Shown: piece after piece, positions 44,656 through 56,668 of the stretch | Layout: every line of letters starts with the position of its first letter | Position numbering within the stretch: position 1 is the first letter of the stretch | Assembly: GCF_023856365.1 (NCBI RefSeq) | Contig: NC_064542.1 | Span: forward strand, 14,980,863 to 15,044,862 | Direction: 5' to 3' | DNA: 64,000 nucleotides | Source: Brienomyrus brachyistius | Lineage: Eukaryota > Chordata > Actinopteri > Osteoglossiformes > Mormyridae | Program-made: the position numbers and the translations under genes | The notes under the pieces: model-generated | Seen by the model: only the letters and a program-made list of their open reading frames with translations | Told to the model about the DNA's origin: nothing | Database searches by the model: none

Positions 44656-45399
44656 ATGTCCAGGCATCGTCCACAAGCAATCTGCGGACTATAGCTGATA
44701 ATAAACCAAAGTCACCCCATTGTGCCAGACAAGAATCTATCTTCTCTCATTAAGAAGTATGTGGGCCTGAGGCGGGGGTGGGGTCAGGTTGGGTGGAGGT
44801 CTGGTTGGGGGGCGCAGGAACACTGCAGGAAAGCCGTGTTTTCAGGCTGCCTGGAGGTGCATGGAGAGCAGGATGTCCTGTGTTCTCTTCACGCTATTGT
44901 GTGGGGTACTGCCCGTCTGGGACCCCAGTTCAAGGACAACATCCCTTCTGTCACTGGGGCTCTCCACAGACTCAAACAGCCGTTCACACAGAGAGGAAGA
45001 AAAAAATAAACCAGAAGGGGATATTTATAGGACACTTTGATATCACACGTACTCACATGGGTTTAATAATAGTGTGACGATGAATAAACGTGTTAAGTAA
45101 AAGATTGATCTAAAAATATGCATAACAATTAAGTTACGGCTTTTGAAAGATCTATGATTTGTTTCCTGTCTTTCTTCCGTTCTATCTCTCCAACGACTTG
45201 ATGTCACCCTGTTATAGGTTATTGACTCTTTAATAGAAAAGAAAATAATAATAATACATCTCATTTACTATTAACTCAATTATACATTTTAAAAACTTAA
45301 ATACATTTCGCTTAGACAAAATAAACCGATGGTAGAAAATATACTAAATGGAGGATTACCTTTGCTGGTCTACTTTATTTAACGGGTATTAAAGAAAGG

Positions 45400-45943
45400 A
45401 GAAGGATGCTTTGTTATCGGCGGCCGGGCAAGCAGGCTGGTTGCGGTGCCTTCCTCCGATGATGACACCCCAGTCCTCCCCCCTCCCCGAGCCTTCCCGA
45501 CAATCCTCCATTCACGCTCAATCTCTCCTCGCTCTCTTCTCCGGCAAAGATCGAGGTGCTATTGTCCTTTTTCCTGTGGAGTGCAAACCCCGTTTTTTTT
45601 CTCTCTCTCTCTCCCTCCCTCCCTCCTGCTCTTTCCATTTTAAAGCAGATTTCCTCGCACGCGCGAGCGGCTTCACAATGTCGCGGCTTTGGGATTGTTT
45701 TTCTCTCGAGTCTGTTGCAAAGCGGAGACTTTAACTTGAGAGAAAGTGTCTTGGGAATACGACGCGTTTCAGGTACATTTCACACAGATTTTATTTTAAT
45801 AACTTTCCCCCTGCCTTGCCACTGAGGAAAATGTCAAAAGACGGACTTTACTGTCACTGTGAAGTTTTAAACTAAACACGTTTGCAGCTATAGGATGAAG
45901 CTTGCGTTCAACTGACAGATTAGCGAGACCATCAAAAAACTGA
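45400..45943 (+). promoter_or_regulatory. Candidate lpar4 promoter and noncoding first exon
   Basis: A locally GC-rich, CpG-containing stretch with a CT-rich tract at 45597-45630 and CGCG clusters at 45656-45670. It contains two possible plus-strand donors: CAG/GTACAT at 45772/45773 and the stronger CTGA/GTAAGT at 45943/45944. It lies about 4.2 kb upstream of the lpar4 acceptor, and LPAR4 genes usually have untranslated 5' exons. No long conserved reading frame is apparent. The exon assignment is inference from position and splice motifs only. Confidence 0.35.
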
Positions 45944-48250
45944 GTAAGTATTATTTCCCTGAAACTCACCAGGGTCACATATGTTAAACTGATAAAACGT
46001 ACTTATACGCATCTCTTAATTGCAGCTTTCAAACTGATTACTGATTACGAGTTGTGTACTTGTTACCGCATGCATGTATTTGCGTATACGCACGATCCTT
46101 TGTCTGCTGGTTATGTATATATTTAGATATATGCTTGTATTGGTTTGAGCTCATCGATGTGTATGCCTTTGCAGAAACGTGTGCTTTTTATAAACCGCAA
46201 TATAGATTAGACTAAGGACCTCTAAGCGTGGTTTGCGAACAAAGCAGCGGAACTTCACACATGTTGCTAATTTTAGAGCGAATATACCCTAATTGCTCAT
46301 GTCGACCATATGTTTTATAAGGCAAGTCTAGGGAACCGCAAAATTAAACTTCACTTGCCTAATCCTGGCATGCATTTTTCAAGTTGCTTTGTACTGTCGC
46401 GGAATCGCTCCTCTCTGCTTGTAATAAACAGGCTGACTGAAGGTGAAAGAACAGAACAGCTGCTTTTCCGCGGAATTCGACACAGGGATTACAGATCGTG
46501 GATTTAATAGTGAATGTTGTCCCTATGAATTACCTAAAACTCAATTACTATGGAGCTGCAGCTGTTCGTCAAAATGAAACCATTTGTAAAGATCATGTGG
46601 TTTCTACAAGGACTCCCCCCCCCCCCAAAAAAAAATGGAGAATATTAGTCTCTGGTGGGGGGATGTATTCATGTCTCAATCTCAGTGGGGGTTAGGTGGG
46701 TCTGGCCTGCCATGTCAGTTAATGAAACCCTAATTTGTACCCTTGTCGATTTCAGCATTAAGTGCTGTGCGTTAAGGACCGCCTTACATCAAATGAACAC
46801 CGATTGGTTTGAGGAAAAACCTCACAACCAATATCTGCTGCCTATTTTAATATTCCCTGTCATTTTAATGGGGGCCAGCTAGCAATCGATTTCCACAGGA
46901 CAAAACACACACACAAAACAGACTGAAAACCTGAAAGAATATAACCTATTCCCGCTGTGCGACATTAATTTGAGCTTAAATGCTCGTTGTGAATAAACCA
47001 ACTTGCAAACTTGCACTGACTCACTCTCGACTGACTTCATGTTCCCCATGTGAGGAACTGTCGGTAGGGGTTACATGCCGCCCGTGACGTTTTGGGATGA
47101 AGGCGGTTTACCCAGGGTGCTCCGTCAGGGACTGCCTGTGGAGCGTGTAGCAGCCTGCAACGGGATGTGGGCGGACTGAGGAAAAGTCGGCCCACTAGGA
47201 GCTGCCCGGTACAGTTGTTGTATTGTGAGCAGGCCAGCTATGGCTATGTAGCATAGGAGTGACATTGTGGGTGCTGCGGAGTGTGAAGGTCCAGAGATGC
47301 ATCAAAGCGGTGCTCCCTGTCTGGGATGGCCTGCTGCAGTGGGTGGGACTAGCATGTTAACCACACAGCGGTGTACAGATGGGACCGTGAGCCCTGTAGC
47401 TCATGGTAAGCTTCTCTTGCTGGTGAGGAAGCCCAGTTTGGTGTCCTACATGGCAGGAGGCCTGACCACCCATGGTGGACACGGTTGTTTATCAGATTAT
47501 TTTCTGTGTCACACGGCCCTCACATGGTCTTCAGCTTTACATAAAGAGAGTCCAATGCTCATTACTGGGTGGGGGGAGGGGGGGTTCTTAGGAGACTGTC
47601 CAGCAGCTTAACATGATTTAAAAGGTGTTTGGACTTCAAGGCTAAAACATTAATGAAAATCAAACTGTCAAAGCAACAAACAACATAAAATAAGATATGA
47701 AACTACTAAAAACAAATAAGATATGAAGCTAATCACTGCCTGCCTAAGTTATAGTCAGTCTATAGAGAGTAGTCAGTTAACAACCAGCACAGGTGGAAAC
47801 CAATTAATGTACATTTACTGGAGACCATTAGCTAGCCAGTACAGTAAAGTATATATGACGACTGAACTGTGGGATCCCTTTGAAATGGCACAAAACACAG
47901 TGCCCTAAGGAGTACTCTGTATTCACAGCACCATGACAACAGAAGTTCTGTAGCTTGAGTTGCTAATGCATACAGCTGGGTTTTGATGACAGCGCAGCTG
48001 GCACTGAGAGGCCAGGCAGGGTGTGGCTGGGACACTAACTGGGAATGTTAACCCTGAGCTGTAGAGTGTACTGTATGGGAGCACCACGCTCAGCATCTTC
48101 TTATCCCGATGCATCTCTGATCACATCTTAGTGGCTAAGCATCAGCAGAAATTACAAACATGGTACACAGAGTATTTATTTCTGAGGATTTGAGGATTCA
48201 GGCCTGGCAGGACTTTTAAGTGCCAAATTACTAAGCTATGCGGTATTGTA

Positions 48251-48942
48251 CAGTACTGTGCAAAAGTATTAACAGGGGCGCCAGCTCTTATGCATCTGGC
48301 GTGATGCTCATGCTTTCAGAATCTCATGCTCACACAAGAAATCTTGCAGCAAAACTGTATTATTCCATTATAAACCTAAAATTAGCTAAATCAAGTGTTG
48401 GGATGGTTTGCAAACCCCACAGACTATTTACAAGGGAATAAAACTCTTATATACATGTAAATGCGTGTGCAGACATGTCTCAAATTGAAAATCTCACTCC
48501 AGCCAACTGACCGAAGTTCAACCCTGTATTAGGCAGTGACAGAAAATGTATAAACCTTTAAATTTACCTGAGTATGAAGTGTATATTTCCAATACATTAC
48601 TGATCTTCTTGTATGGCTACAACACTGCTTCAGTTCCCAAACCTCAGTACACTGGGGCACCTTAGCAATTATTTATATTTGTTAAATGTCACCATTAGCT
48701 CATCATTTAATTAAATTTATATCAGTTAAATCATTTGAGGTATTGATTAGCCAAACAAGTTATGCTAGTGGTCGATTCAAGAAATACATGGATATATTTA
48801 CTGGTTACTGCAAACACAGACTTTCTGAGAGGTTTTGAGATGGTTAAACCATCTTTAAAGGCAAATCATCATAGTTTTACACCCCAACATGAAGATCATT
48901 TAAAGAATTTTTTTCGACTCCCAAGCCTTTTGCACAGTGCTG
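48251..48942. mobile_element. Tc1/mariner-type MITE
   Basis: Inverted ends CAGTACTGTGCAAAAGT (left) and its near-complement TTTTGCACAGTGCTG (right), flanked by TA at 48249-48250 and 48943-48944. 692 bp, no transposase. Confidence 0.6.
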
Positions 48943-49699
48943 TACTTCCACACCTGAACACATGGGAAATCCCACTGCACTTTTCCCACAAAGAGCATGA
49001 AGGTCCTGCTGCAAAACTGCCATCCCGTTCGTGCAGCCCCCACCCCCATCGTTCTGTTCAAATGCCCCCCCCCCCCCCACAGCCCGAAAGGTGGGACAGC
49101 TGCATAGCTTGCAGGCTGATGTCCGAGGGAAAACAACTGCTGTTTTTCTCAGAGCGAAAGCAGGAGCATATTAGCACAAGTCATCTGATCTGGGAAGGAA
49201 CCATACAGCTTCAGTCCATTTCCCTCACCCTGCACATGTGGGAAAGCGGGGTGGGCTGCAGACCTTGGACTAGGCTGACGGGTTCCGCTCCGTCGCTCTC
49301 TGCACCTGGTCTTGGGCAGGGACTGACCGGCACTTCAACTTCCATCGTCACATAACCAGCTCGGCAGAGACTCCCATTTCTGTCCACTGGAGTGTTAGCT
49401 TAATGATATCCTTATCACGACGCGCACTTAGAGGAATGTGCAGAAGACACCCGTTAGTGGCCGTGGAGGAAATGAATAAGAAGTTTTGCTTGCTGCATCG
49501 TTCTGACATTCGACAGTTCGAATTAGACGGCCCCCATTTCATGGGAAATGGCCCTTTGAAATGGAGAGGAGTGCTATTCTTATGCATGTCAAAATCTTGC
49601 TGTAAGCACTTTGAACAGAGACAGAGGTCTAGTCTAGGCAGTATTCCAAGCCATTGGTTGTGTTTGTGCCCCTGCAGGCTCTCTACACATACTGAAAAT

Positions 49700-49770
49700 A
49701 GTGTGTGTGTGTGTGTGTGCGTGTGTGCGTGTGTGCGTGTGTGTGTGTGTGTGTGTGTGCGCGTGCGTGC
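49700..49770. repeat. Interrupted (GT)n microsatellite
   Basis: GT units with GCGT interruptions and a GCGCGTGCGTGC end, 330 bases upstream of the lpar4 acceptor. Confidence 0.9.
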
Positions 49771-50098
49771 AAGTAGACGGTTGAAAGGAGGAAGTCAGGC
49801 CATCATAGGTGGGGAGATACCAGTCAGGTGCAAAATGCCAGCTTTCCCAAAGTCAGCAAGTAGTCAGCCTCATGCCTGCTGCTATTTTTGGTAAAGCCAT
49901 GTGTGTGAGATTGCATGCTGTTGATAGGGAGCTCTCAGAGCAGAGAGAGGTTTGTAGGTATGAATAAGGTTCACGGGTCGCAATGTTACAAAGCGGAAGG
50001 CCACCAAAGCTGGCTGGAGCCACTTCTGACAGACCGTGACAGGTGAAACGTCTAAGTTGTGCTAGTTGCTAACCCAGCTGTTTCTTTCTCTACTGCAG

Positions 50099-50294
50099 GA
50101 AAGTGAGAACGGCCCACCGGTGCTATCGAACTGCGTCAGCCTGTGAGCAACGAACAAGCACCACTTTGGCTTCATGCCCATGATGGATACACAGGGGAAC
50201 TACTGGGGCCTAAGTTGTTGAGAGCTGAGAGTTTGACCTAGGCCTAGTCTCTCAACTTCTCCCATTCCTTTGGCCCGACCTTAGCGGGCCCAAC
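50099..50294 (+). promoter_or_regulatory. lpar4: lpar4 5' UTR part of the coding exon, with a small upstream ORF
   Basis: A pyrimidine-rich tract ending TCTCTACTGCAG at 50087-50098 is a good splice acceptor, so the coding exon probably begins at 50099. Inside this leader an upstream ORF runs from ATG at 50174 to TGA at 50219-50221 (15 codons), 73 bases before the lpar4 start. It contains two further in-frame ATGs at 50180 and 50183. It ends well before the receptor start, so reinitiation or leaky scanning would be needed. The splice acceptor is seen directly; its use is inferred. Confidence 0.6.
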
Positions 50295-51362
50295 ATGTCA
50301 AGCCTGGTATATAATGAGAGCAGTATGGAGGATTGCGGCATTGATGACTCCTTCAAGTACAACCTGTATGGCGTTGTGTACAGTATTGTGTTTGTGCTGG
50401 GCTTGATAACCAACTGCGCCTCACTGTTCGTCTTCTGCTTTCGCATGAAGATGCGCAACGAGACTACACTTTTCATGACTAATCTAGCAGTGTCGGATTT
50501 AGTCTTTGTATTCACACTGCCTTTCAAAATCTTCTACAATGTCAACCGTCACTGGCCCTTTGGAGACTGGCTGTGTAAGCTGTCTGGAACTGCCTTCATC
50601 ACCAATATCTACGGTAGCATGCTCTTTCTCACATGCATAAGCGTGGACCGCTTCCTGGCCATTGTTTACCCATTCCGGTCACGTTCGATACGCACGCGGC
50701 GGAACGCGGCCATCGTGTGTGCCGCCGTCTGGCTCCTGATCCTGGGCGGCGGCATCACTGTCACATTCTTCTCCACCACCAACCGTGCCAATTCCAACTC
50801 CAGCACAACCTGCTTTGAGGGCTTCTCCAAGAAGACGTGGAAGACCTACCTGTCGAAGATCACCATTTTCATCGAAGTGGTGGGGTTCCTCATCCCTCTG
50901 CTGCTTAACTTGGCCTGCTCCTCCATGGTGCTGCGGACACTACGCAGGCCGGCCACACTCTGCCAGATAGGCACCAACAAGGAGCGTGTCCTGCGCATGA
51001 TTGTGGTGCACGTGGCTATCTTCGTAGTCTGCTTTGTGCCGTACAACTCCATTCTCTTCCTGTACGCCATGGTCCGCACGCAGGCACTAGCCAGCTGTAG
51101 TGTAGAGCACTTTGCCCGCACACTCTATCCAATCACACTCTGTGTGGCTACGCTCAACTGCTGCTTCGACCCTGTTGTTTACTACTTCACCTCTGAGTCT
51201 TTCCAGAAGTCCCTGGGCACAGGCAAATCCCACGCCAAGCAGGACAGCGTACTACGCACAGACATCCCTCTCTCTAGCAAGGACCCCAGTGACTCCGAGC
51301 TAATAGAAAGCCACCCCCCTTCTAGAAACGGCAAGGACTTCATGTCAGAGACCCACTTCTGA
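50295..51362 (+). CDS. lpar4: Lysophosphatidic acid receptor 4 (class A GPCR, P2Y-like)
   Basis: A 355-residue seven-transmembrane receptor encoded in a single exon. LPAR4 binds lysophosphatidic acid at the plasma membrane and in mammals signals through G12/13, Gq and Gs. The sequence shows a short extracellular N-terminus with an N-glycosylation sequon at N7. TM1 is about 23-48, TM2 58-82 (NLAVSDL), TM3 94-116 followed by DRF at 118-120 in place of DRY, TM4 137-159, TM5 185-211, TM6 232-258 (FVVCFVPY at 243-250) and TM7 278-299 (DPVVYY at 292-297). C94 and C173 are placed for the conserved TM3-ECL2 disulfide. Blocks such as [17 protein letters not shown] and the [16 protein letters not shown] segment of TM5 are characteristic of LPAR4, and LPAR6 is the next closest relative. 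Human LPAR4 is slightly longer (370 residues), mainly at the N-terminus. The start ATG has A at -3. A splice acceptor at 50097-50098 lies upstream, so the 5' UTR is spliced. The C-tail is Ser/Thr-rich and more divergent than the core. Confidence 0.95.
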   Translation: MSSLVYNESSMEDCGIDDSFKYNLYGVVYSIVFVLGLITNCASLFVFCFRMKMRNETTLFMTNLAVSDLVFVFTLPFKIFYNVNRHWPFGDWLCKLSGTAFITNIYGSMLFLTCISVDRFLAIVYPFRSRSIRTRRNAAIVCAAVWLLILGGGITVTFFSTTNRANSNSSTTCFEGFSKKTWKTYLSKITIFIEVVGFLIPLLLNLACSSMVLRTLRRPATLCQIGTNKERVLRMIVVHVAIFVVCFVPYNSILFLYAMVRTQALASCSVEHFARTLYPITLCVATLNCCFDPVVYYFTSESFQKSLGTGKSHAKQDSVLRTDIPLSSKDPSDSELIESHPPSRNGKDFMSETHF

Positions 51363-52440
51363 CTAGGTTGAGGAACCAGGTAAACTGGTGGCCAGCTCGT
51401 TGCCCGAGATTGAGGGTCAAAAAGTTAAAAAAAAAAAAAAAAAACATTGTTCTTTCATGAGTCTCACAGGCAAATTAAAGGGGAGATGCTGTGAAGTCTT
51501 GAAGCACTGGGAACTAGGGTTTGCTGGAAGGAAATGATCAGTGTTATTGACATTATACTGTAAATCTACTGTTTGCTTTAATGGAACCATGTGACGTATT
51601 TGGGTTAGCCTAATGCTTCTGTTTAAACGTCCTTGAGCAGATAACACGTTTTAAATGGAGTTGGTGTGACTGGGCTTAGAAGGAGGTGTAAATTTACTTG
51701 GGCATTGTTCAAAAGCCTTGTCAAAGGTAAAAAAACAACAGTCAGGGCCAAGATGGGCTCCTCTGGTATACTGAGGACAGCCGCGTTGACGTAAGGTCAC
51801 GCTCTGCAGGGCTTTCCCCACCAGTCAGACTCTTGTCCCCATTTACCGTCACCACACTGAAGAGTGTCGAATATGCAGCTTGCTGGAGCCTCTGTTGTGC
51901 ATAGTTGTTGTGCATACCGGCATGACCACTGTTGCTTTTGTAAATGGTCCCCCGGGAGGGATTTTGAAGTGAACAAATCCACTGACATTCATGTGTTTGA
52001 ACAATGCGTTTGCACAATCTTCCACCTTGATCGCCTTATTCCCGTTAAGTCTAACTTGCAGCCATGTACGTGCTCACAAAGATGCAAACGAATCTGCACT
52101 GCATTAACTTTTTTTAAAAAAACAAAAATGTCTCCCCTCACGTGCTAAAATGAAATATTGCCCTATTGCACTGCATTCAAGTGTATTATATTGTTCATAT
52201 GAAAAGATAGTATTGAACAGAAACGGCTGTGCTCAAACGAAATGAGGATCATGATAAAGCATTGCAAATGTAAAACGAAAAAGAGACTGCAATTGAACGT
52301 AGTGAACAAGTGTCCATTGTTAACAACAGAGCACTTTTATATGTGGAATTCTGTGAATGTCTGCCTTGTAGACTGTGGAATAAGGAATAATAATTAAAAA
52401 ACAAAAAAAAAAAAAACTTGTCCCAGAAGTACAAACATGA
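51363..52440 (+). other. lpar4: Probable lpar4 3' UTR
   Basis: Noncoding sequence after the lpar4 stop, with no repeat that I recognise. A-runs occur at 51426-51444 and 52398-52417. No AATAAA is seen near the stop; ATTAAA occurs near 51472 and at 52393-52398, and the latter could mark a distal poly(A) site. The extent of the UTR is a guess. Confidence 0.35.
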
Positions 52441-55400
52441 CTGTTAGTCAGCATTCTTTCAAGATCTGCTAAGGCCCCTTGTCCGTGGAGAATATGTATC
52501 CAAGGGAGTGTTTGTCCACCAGCTTGCTCTGCGTCTGCCTTTTACAAAGAAGGACCACAGCGTGGATGACTTGACCCGGTTCTGCACTAGCCATGGGCCA
52601 ATTATAGTAGCTGGAGTGGAAGGGTAGGTGCCTGGCCAGGAAGCTTACTGAACTTTGAAACAATAAGAGGGTTGTCTAGGTTAACCGTGATTTGGAAATC
52701 TGGTCCATGGTCAGGCACTCCCCACATTGGTGCTAATTCAATCATAGTTTGAGGAGATGCTTTCAGTTCCAGGGTGCCTGTCTTGAGTGACAGTGTCACA
52801 ACCTACTTAGACAGTACCCAACCAGGGACACATCTAAGCAACTGTCTGGAACCCAACCCACCTGCGGATTTTGTGGCTGTAGAATGAGGTGTGGTCACAT
52901 GACCTAGATATGCAGAATGCCACAGAAAATAGGCACAACTCAATGTTATCTTAATGGGAAAGTGCACCGTTGTGGTAAGATGTTCTATACTAATCCCTGA
53001 CCAAAGGCTCATTAAGGTTTCAGCAATGGAGCATTGTCTTCCACTCAATCAGGAGTCTTAATGACTTCCTGGTCCCAAGAGTTACTTTAATTCTTCAAGA
53101 CATGCTGCAAAGGGCTTTTCCTTCCAAGGAACAATCTGGATTTCTAATGATCCTCTTTCACATTCTTATGGGTGTACGGCTATTTTGTGTTAAATGGTTC
53201 AGGGGCAGATCGACATCTCCCTGCAGGCGTCATAAAAAGCGAGCATCGGATCTCTCCTCACAACGATGGTGGATATTAAAGCGATACATGATCCTGCAGC
53301 AGATGAAAGGCTGAGTGAGGTCGGAAGAGGTCAATGTATGCACTTTTAATGACCACTTATTTAATTAGTGTTGCTGTGAATGTGGAGCTAGTCAGAGTCA
53401 TCGCGGTCATCACGGTCCTCGAGACATGAAAGGACCTGGGTGAAACACCAGTCTACCACAAGGCACCCATTCGATGGCTTTGGTGGACAGGAGGAAAAGC
53501 ACAGGAACACAAGGAGAACATGTCCACTTGCCCAAGTTAGTTACTCTTCGGTTTTAGTCCTATCTTCAGTGGCCATCTGTCAGCGTTCTGAGAAGGCAGG
53601 TAAAACAGTGGTAATACTAGGGTAAATATCACCACTTTATTTTCATTCAGGGGGACGGCATGGTGGTGCAGTGGTTAGCACTGTTGCCTCACACCTCTGG
53701 GGCCTAAGTTCAAGTCACGTGTGTGGAGTTTGCATGTTCTCCCCATGTCGTCGTGGGGTTTCCTCCAGGTACTCTGGTTTCCCCCCACAGTCCAAAAACA
53801 TGCTGAGACTAATTGGAGTTATTAAATTGCCCATAGGAGTGCATGTGTGTGTGACTGGTGTGTGAGTGTGCCCTGCGATGGACTGGCCTTCCATTCTGGG
53901 TTGTTCCCTGCCTCATGCCCATAGGCTCCGGACCCCCCGCGACCCAGAAGGATAAGCGGTTTGGAAAATGGATGGATGGATGGATTTTCATTCATCAACA
54001 ACTGACGCTGGTGTGCCGACTTTCCATTCATGACGAGCTGTGTACAAGTTTTCCAGTAAGTCAGCATAAGCTTGGCTTTTTCTCCACAGACATAGTATGT
54101 GTGAGTGACACCGGCATCTGCCTTGTCTCAGCGCAACCCTACTGGGAACCTGAGCATAGGGACAGGAATTAGATGTACATACCATTGGGGCAAAAAGAAG
54201 GGGGAGGTGGGGAGCATCAAAACAGAGGAAGTGGTGATGTGGAGGTTAATGGGAGGGGCTCCTGGTTCCTGGGGCAGTATTTTTGGGGGGGGGTGGACTC
54301 CAACCCATCCATGCTGAGTCTCAGGGTGGTTTTGGGCTGGGGGAGAGTAATGGGGGATGGGGAGCCACATGGGGGTAACAGGAATGTGATCTGCAAACGC
54401 TGTCAGTACCTGACACAAGGACAAGGTCTTTATTACAATTCTGTCTGTGGTGTGTGAGGGGTTGATGGAGGTTCTGCTAGAGAATCACAGGGGTAATCCT
54501 GAGGCTTGCTGTACCGTTCATTGCTTATGGTTGTCTGTGAGCACCAAGGTGGAGGCTTCCCGTCCACGTGTGTAACTCTTCTAAGATCCTTCAGTGGGAC
54601 CAGCGTTGACTGTATGGTAATTAATGCAATGCAGACATTTGACAGAATGCTGCTTTTTCATTTAATGCTCTTTCAATTCATTCAAGAGTTTGAATATATC
54701 AGAAGTGTAAACAAAAATGTATGAATATACAAATAGTGGAGCGGATTCCTCACAGGAAATAAGAGTCAGAGTCAACGCACTGTGTCTGTGTAGCCAGGTC
54801 TAACAGGATGACTTGAGAGGGATCATTTCCTGCTGCCTCCGCTCCTGTTAACACAGCCGTTACAGGAGCAGGAGGCTGAAGCCCTTCCTTCTGCCCCATG
54901 GATTTATGGGAGCCTAAAATAAAAAAGCAGATATTACAAATAACATCCAGTCCTGCCTCGCGACTCAAGGAAACCCCAACCCCCCACCCAAAACCTCATT
55001 TTTTGCACAAAAGATTTCCTCTCCAGCCAGCTCCTGGTAGTTTAGTCTTTGATCCCTTTGACTCCACATTTAGGAAGATGCCGTCCCAGAGTCCTCTGGG
55101 ATTTGTTTTATAAAAAGCATTGTTTGTTGAGGTCCCCAATTTGGTTAGAATGTGTTTTGAGCAAATTTCAAGGCTGGAAATACTGGTTAATTGCATGCAC
55201 TACAGCCTTAAGTAGGAGGCAGGTTTGTTGTTCATTGGATTTGTGATTGTTCTGACTGGTTAATTCCTAGGCCTAAACCCTAACATGGAATGCATATATA
55301 AGAGGTCAGTTGAGTTCAGTTTATGGAAGTTTGGTTCCACATACAAACATTACAATGATGTTACCTCTAAATCCTTCAGCATTGTTGCTACCTTCACCTG

Positions 55401-55649
55401 GCTCAATGTCTTCACAAGATGCAAGAGCAAAGCCTGCAGGCAAGAACCTCTTCACAGGAAATCTCTATGCTGCCTTGGACTGAGAGAGAGATTCTTTGGA
55501 TTTGGGCTCCATGTTTCTGTGCTCGCCTTATCAGCCTGACACCCAGGCTGCCGTTTATCAGCTCTGTGGAGTGGTGGCGGCTGTTGGCCAGAACCGGTCA
55601 TTTCACCAAATGATCCTGGGGCAATGCTACTCTGTAACTTTTTTTATTT
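52441..55649. other. Non-genic sequence downstream of lpar4
   Basis: Contains the SINE at 53650-53983 and a G run at 54283-54293. No exon recognised. Confidence 0.4.
53650..53983 (+). mobile_element. tRNA-derived SINE
   Basis: Head GGCATGGTGGTGCAGTGGTT with a decayed B box (AAGTTCAAGTCAC), and (GGAT)n tail. The duplication ATTTTCATTCA is at 53639-53649 and 53984-53994. Confidence 0.85.
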
Positions 55650-55710
55650 ATATATATATATATACACATACACACACACACATAAATACACACACATACA
55701 CACACACATT
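55650..55710. repeat. (TA)n(CA)n microsatellite
   Basis: TATATA run followed by interrupted CACACA, next to the Tc1-like transposase remnant. Confidence 0.9.
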
Positions 55711-55714
55711 CTAA

Positions 55715-56010
55715 GTGAAAGCGGAACGGCCTGAATTATTTGTGGCATTTTCTCAACAATGTTCAGGAAACATTCCTTAGAGATCCTGGTCCATGTCGAC
55801 ACACCTGAATTATGCAATGGTTGCAGATCTATCAGCTGCACATTCACGCTGCCAGTCTCCCATTCCATCACATCCCAAAGATGCTGTATGGGATTTGAAT
55901 CTGGCGACGAGGGACAAGTCCAATGTCCAAGTCCCACTGTCATGTTAATGGGGAGCCAGTCTGAGATGACACATACTTTGTGACATAGTACACTGTCCTG
56001 CTGCATGGAA
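55715..56010 (-). pseudogene. Tc1-like DDE transposase C-terminal remnant
   Basis: The minus-strand frame reads MQQDSVLCHK...SPDSNPIQHLWDVMEWE...WTRISKECFLNIVEKMPQ. QQDxxxCH contains the second catalytic Asp. SPDxNPIEHLWD normally carries the catalytic Glu, here changed to Gln, so this copy is inactive. The sequence ending GTTCCTAATAAAGTGACCAG at 56639-56668 may be the element's outer end. Confidence 0.6.
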
Positions 56011-56599
56011 GTGGGGAAATTGTGGCTTTAAAGAGATGCACGTGGTCAGCAACAAAACTCAGGCAAGATGTGCCATTTACATGATGCGTATTTGGCTATT
56101 ATGGATTCATAGTGTTCGTGCCAAATTCTGACCCTACCATGTTGCAGCAGAAATCAAGATTCATTCAGTTTCAGGGGGGCTGTGCTCAGTCTAGCCTCAG
56201 TTTCCTATTCATAGCTGACAGAAATGAAACCCAGTGTGATCATCTTTTGTTGTAACCTCAAGATTTGATGTGTTCTGTGCTCTTTGGTGCTTTTCTACTC
56301 ACTGCTGCTGTAAAAAGTGGTTATTTGAGTTACTTTAGCCTTCTGGTAAGCTGAAACAAATCTGGCCATCGCCCTCAAGAAAGCATTTCTGGTCACAGAA
56401 CCACCGCACACTGACTGCTTTTAGTTTATTTGCAGCATCATATCAAACCTCAAGAGGCTGCGCATGAAAACCCCTGGAGATCAACCCATCCCATCTGGCA
56501 CTAACAAGCATTCCAAGTCAAAGTCACTTAGTTCTCAATCTCCCCCATTTTTATGTTTGATATGACTATTAACTGAAGCGCATGTTTTTGCCACGATTG

Positions 56600-56668
56600 G
56601 CTGATTAGAAATTTGCCTGAACAAGCAGGTGTACCTGTGTTCCTAATAAAGTGACCAGTGAGTGTAAA
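56600..56668. repeat. Terminus of a common fish DNA-transposon repeat
   Basis: GGCTGATTAGAAATTTGCCT then GTTCCTAATAAAGTGACCAG TGAGTGTA, a terminal block I recognise as recurrent in fish repeats. It may pair with the Tc1-like remnant at 55715-56010. Confidence 0.4.

Larger units (their letters stand above)
38058..45399. other. Largely non-genic sequence with scattered MITEs and GT arrays
   Basis: Apart from the MITEs at 40684-41027 and 43358-43540, the GT array at 39738, a (CA)n near 39185 and G/C homopolymers, I see no supported gene. Open frames such as 40099-40485 (minus) have no domain signature. 38400-38900 and 41880-42140 are locally GC-rich and could hold regulatory sequence. Confidence 0.35.
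45944..50098. other. Putative lpar4 first intron
   Basis: Lies between the candidate donor at 45944 and the acceptor at 50098. It contains a Tc1/mariner-type MITE (48251-48942), a C run near 46611-46625 and the GT array at 49700-49770. The 197-codon frame at 48762-49355 overlaps the MITE end and a poly-C run and looks accidental. Confidence 0.35.

Noticed and set aside
48762..49355. 197-codon plus-strand frame upstream of lpar4
   Set aside because: It begins inside a MITE, crosses a poly-C run encoding PPPPPP, and has no domain signature.
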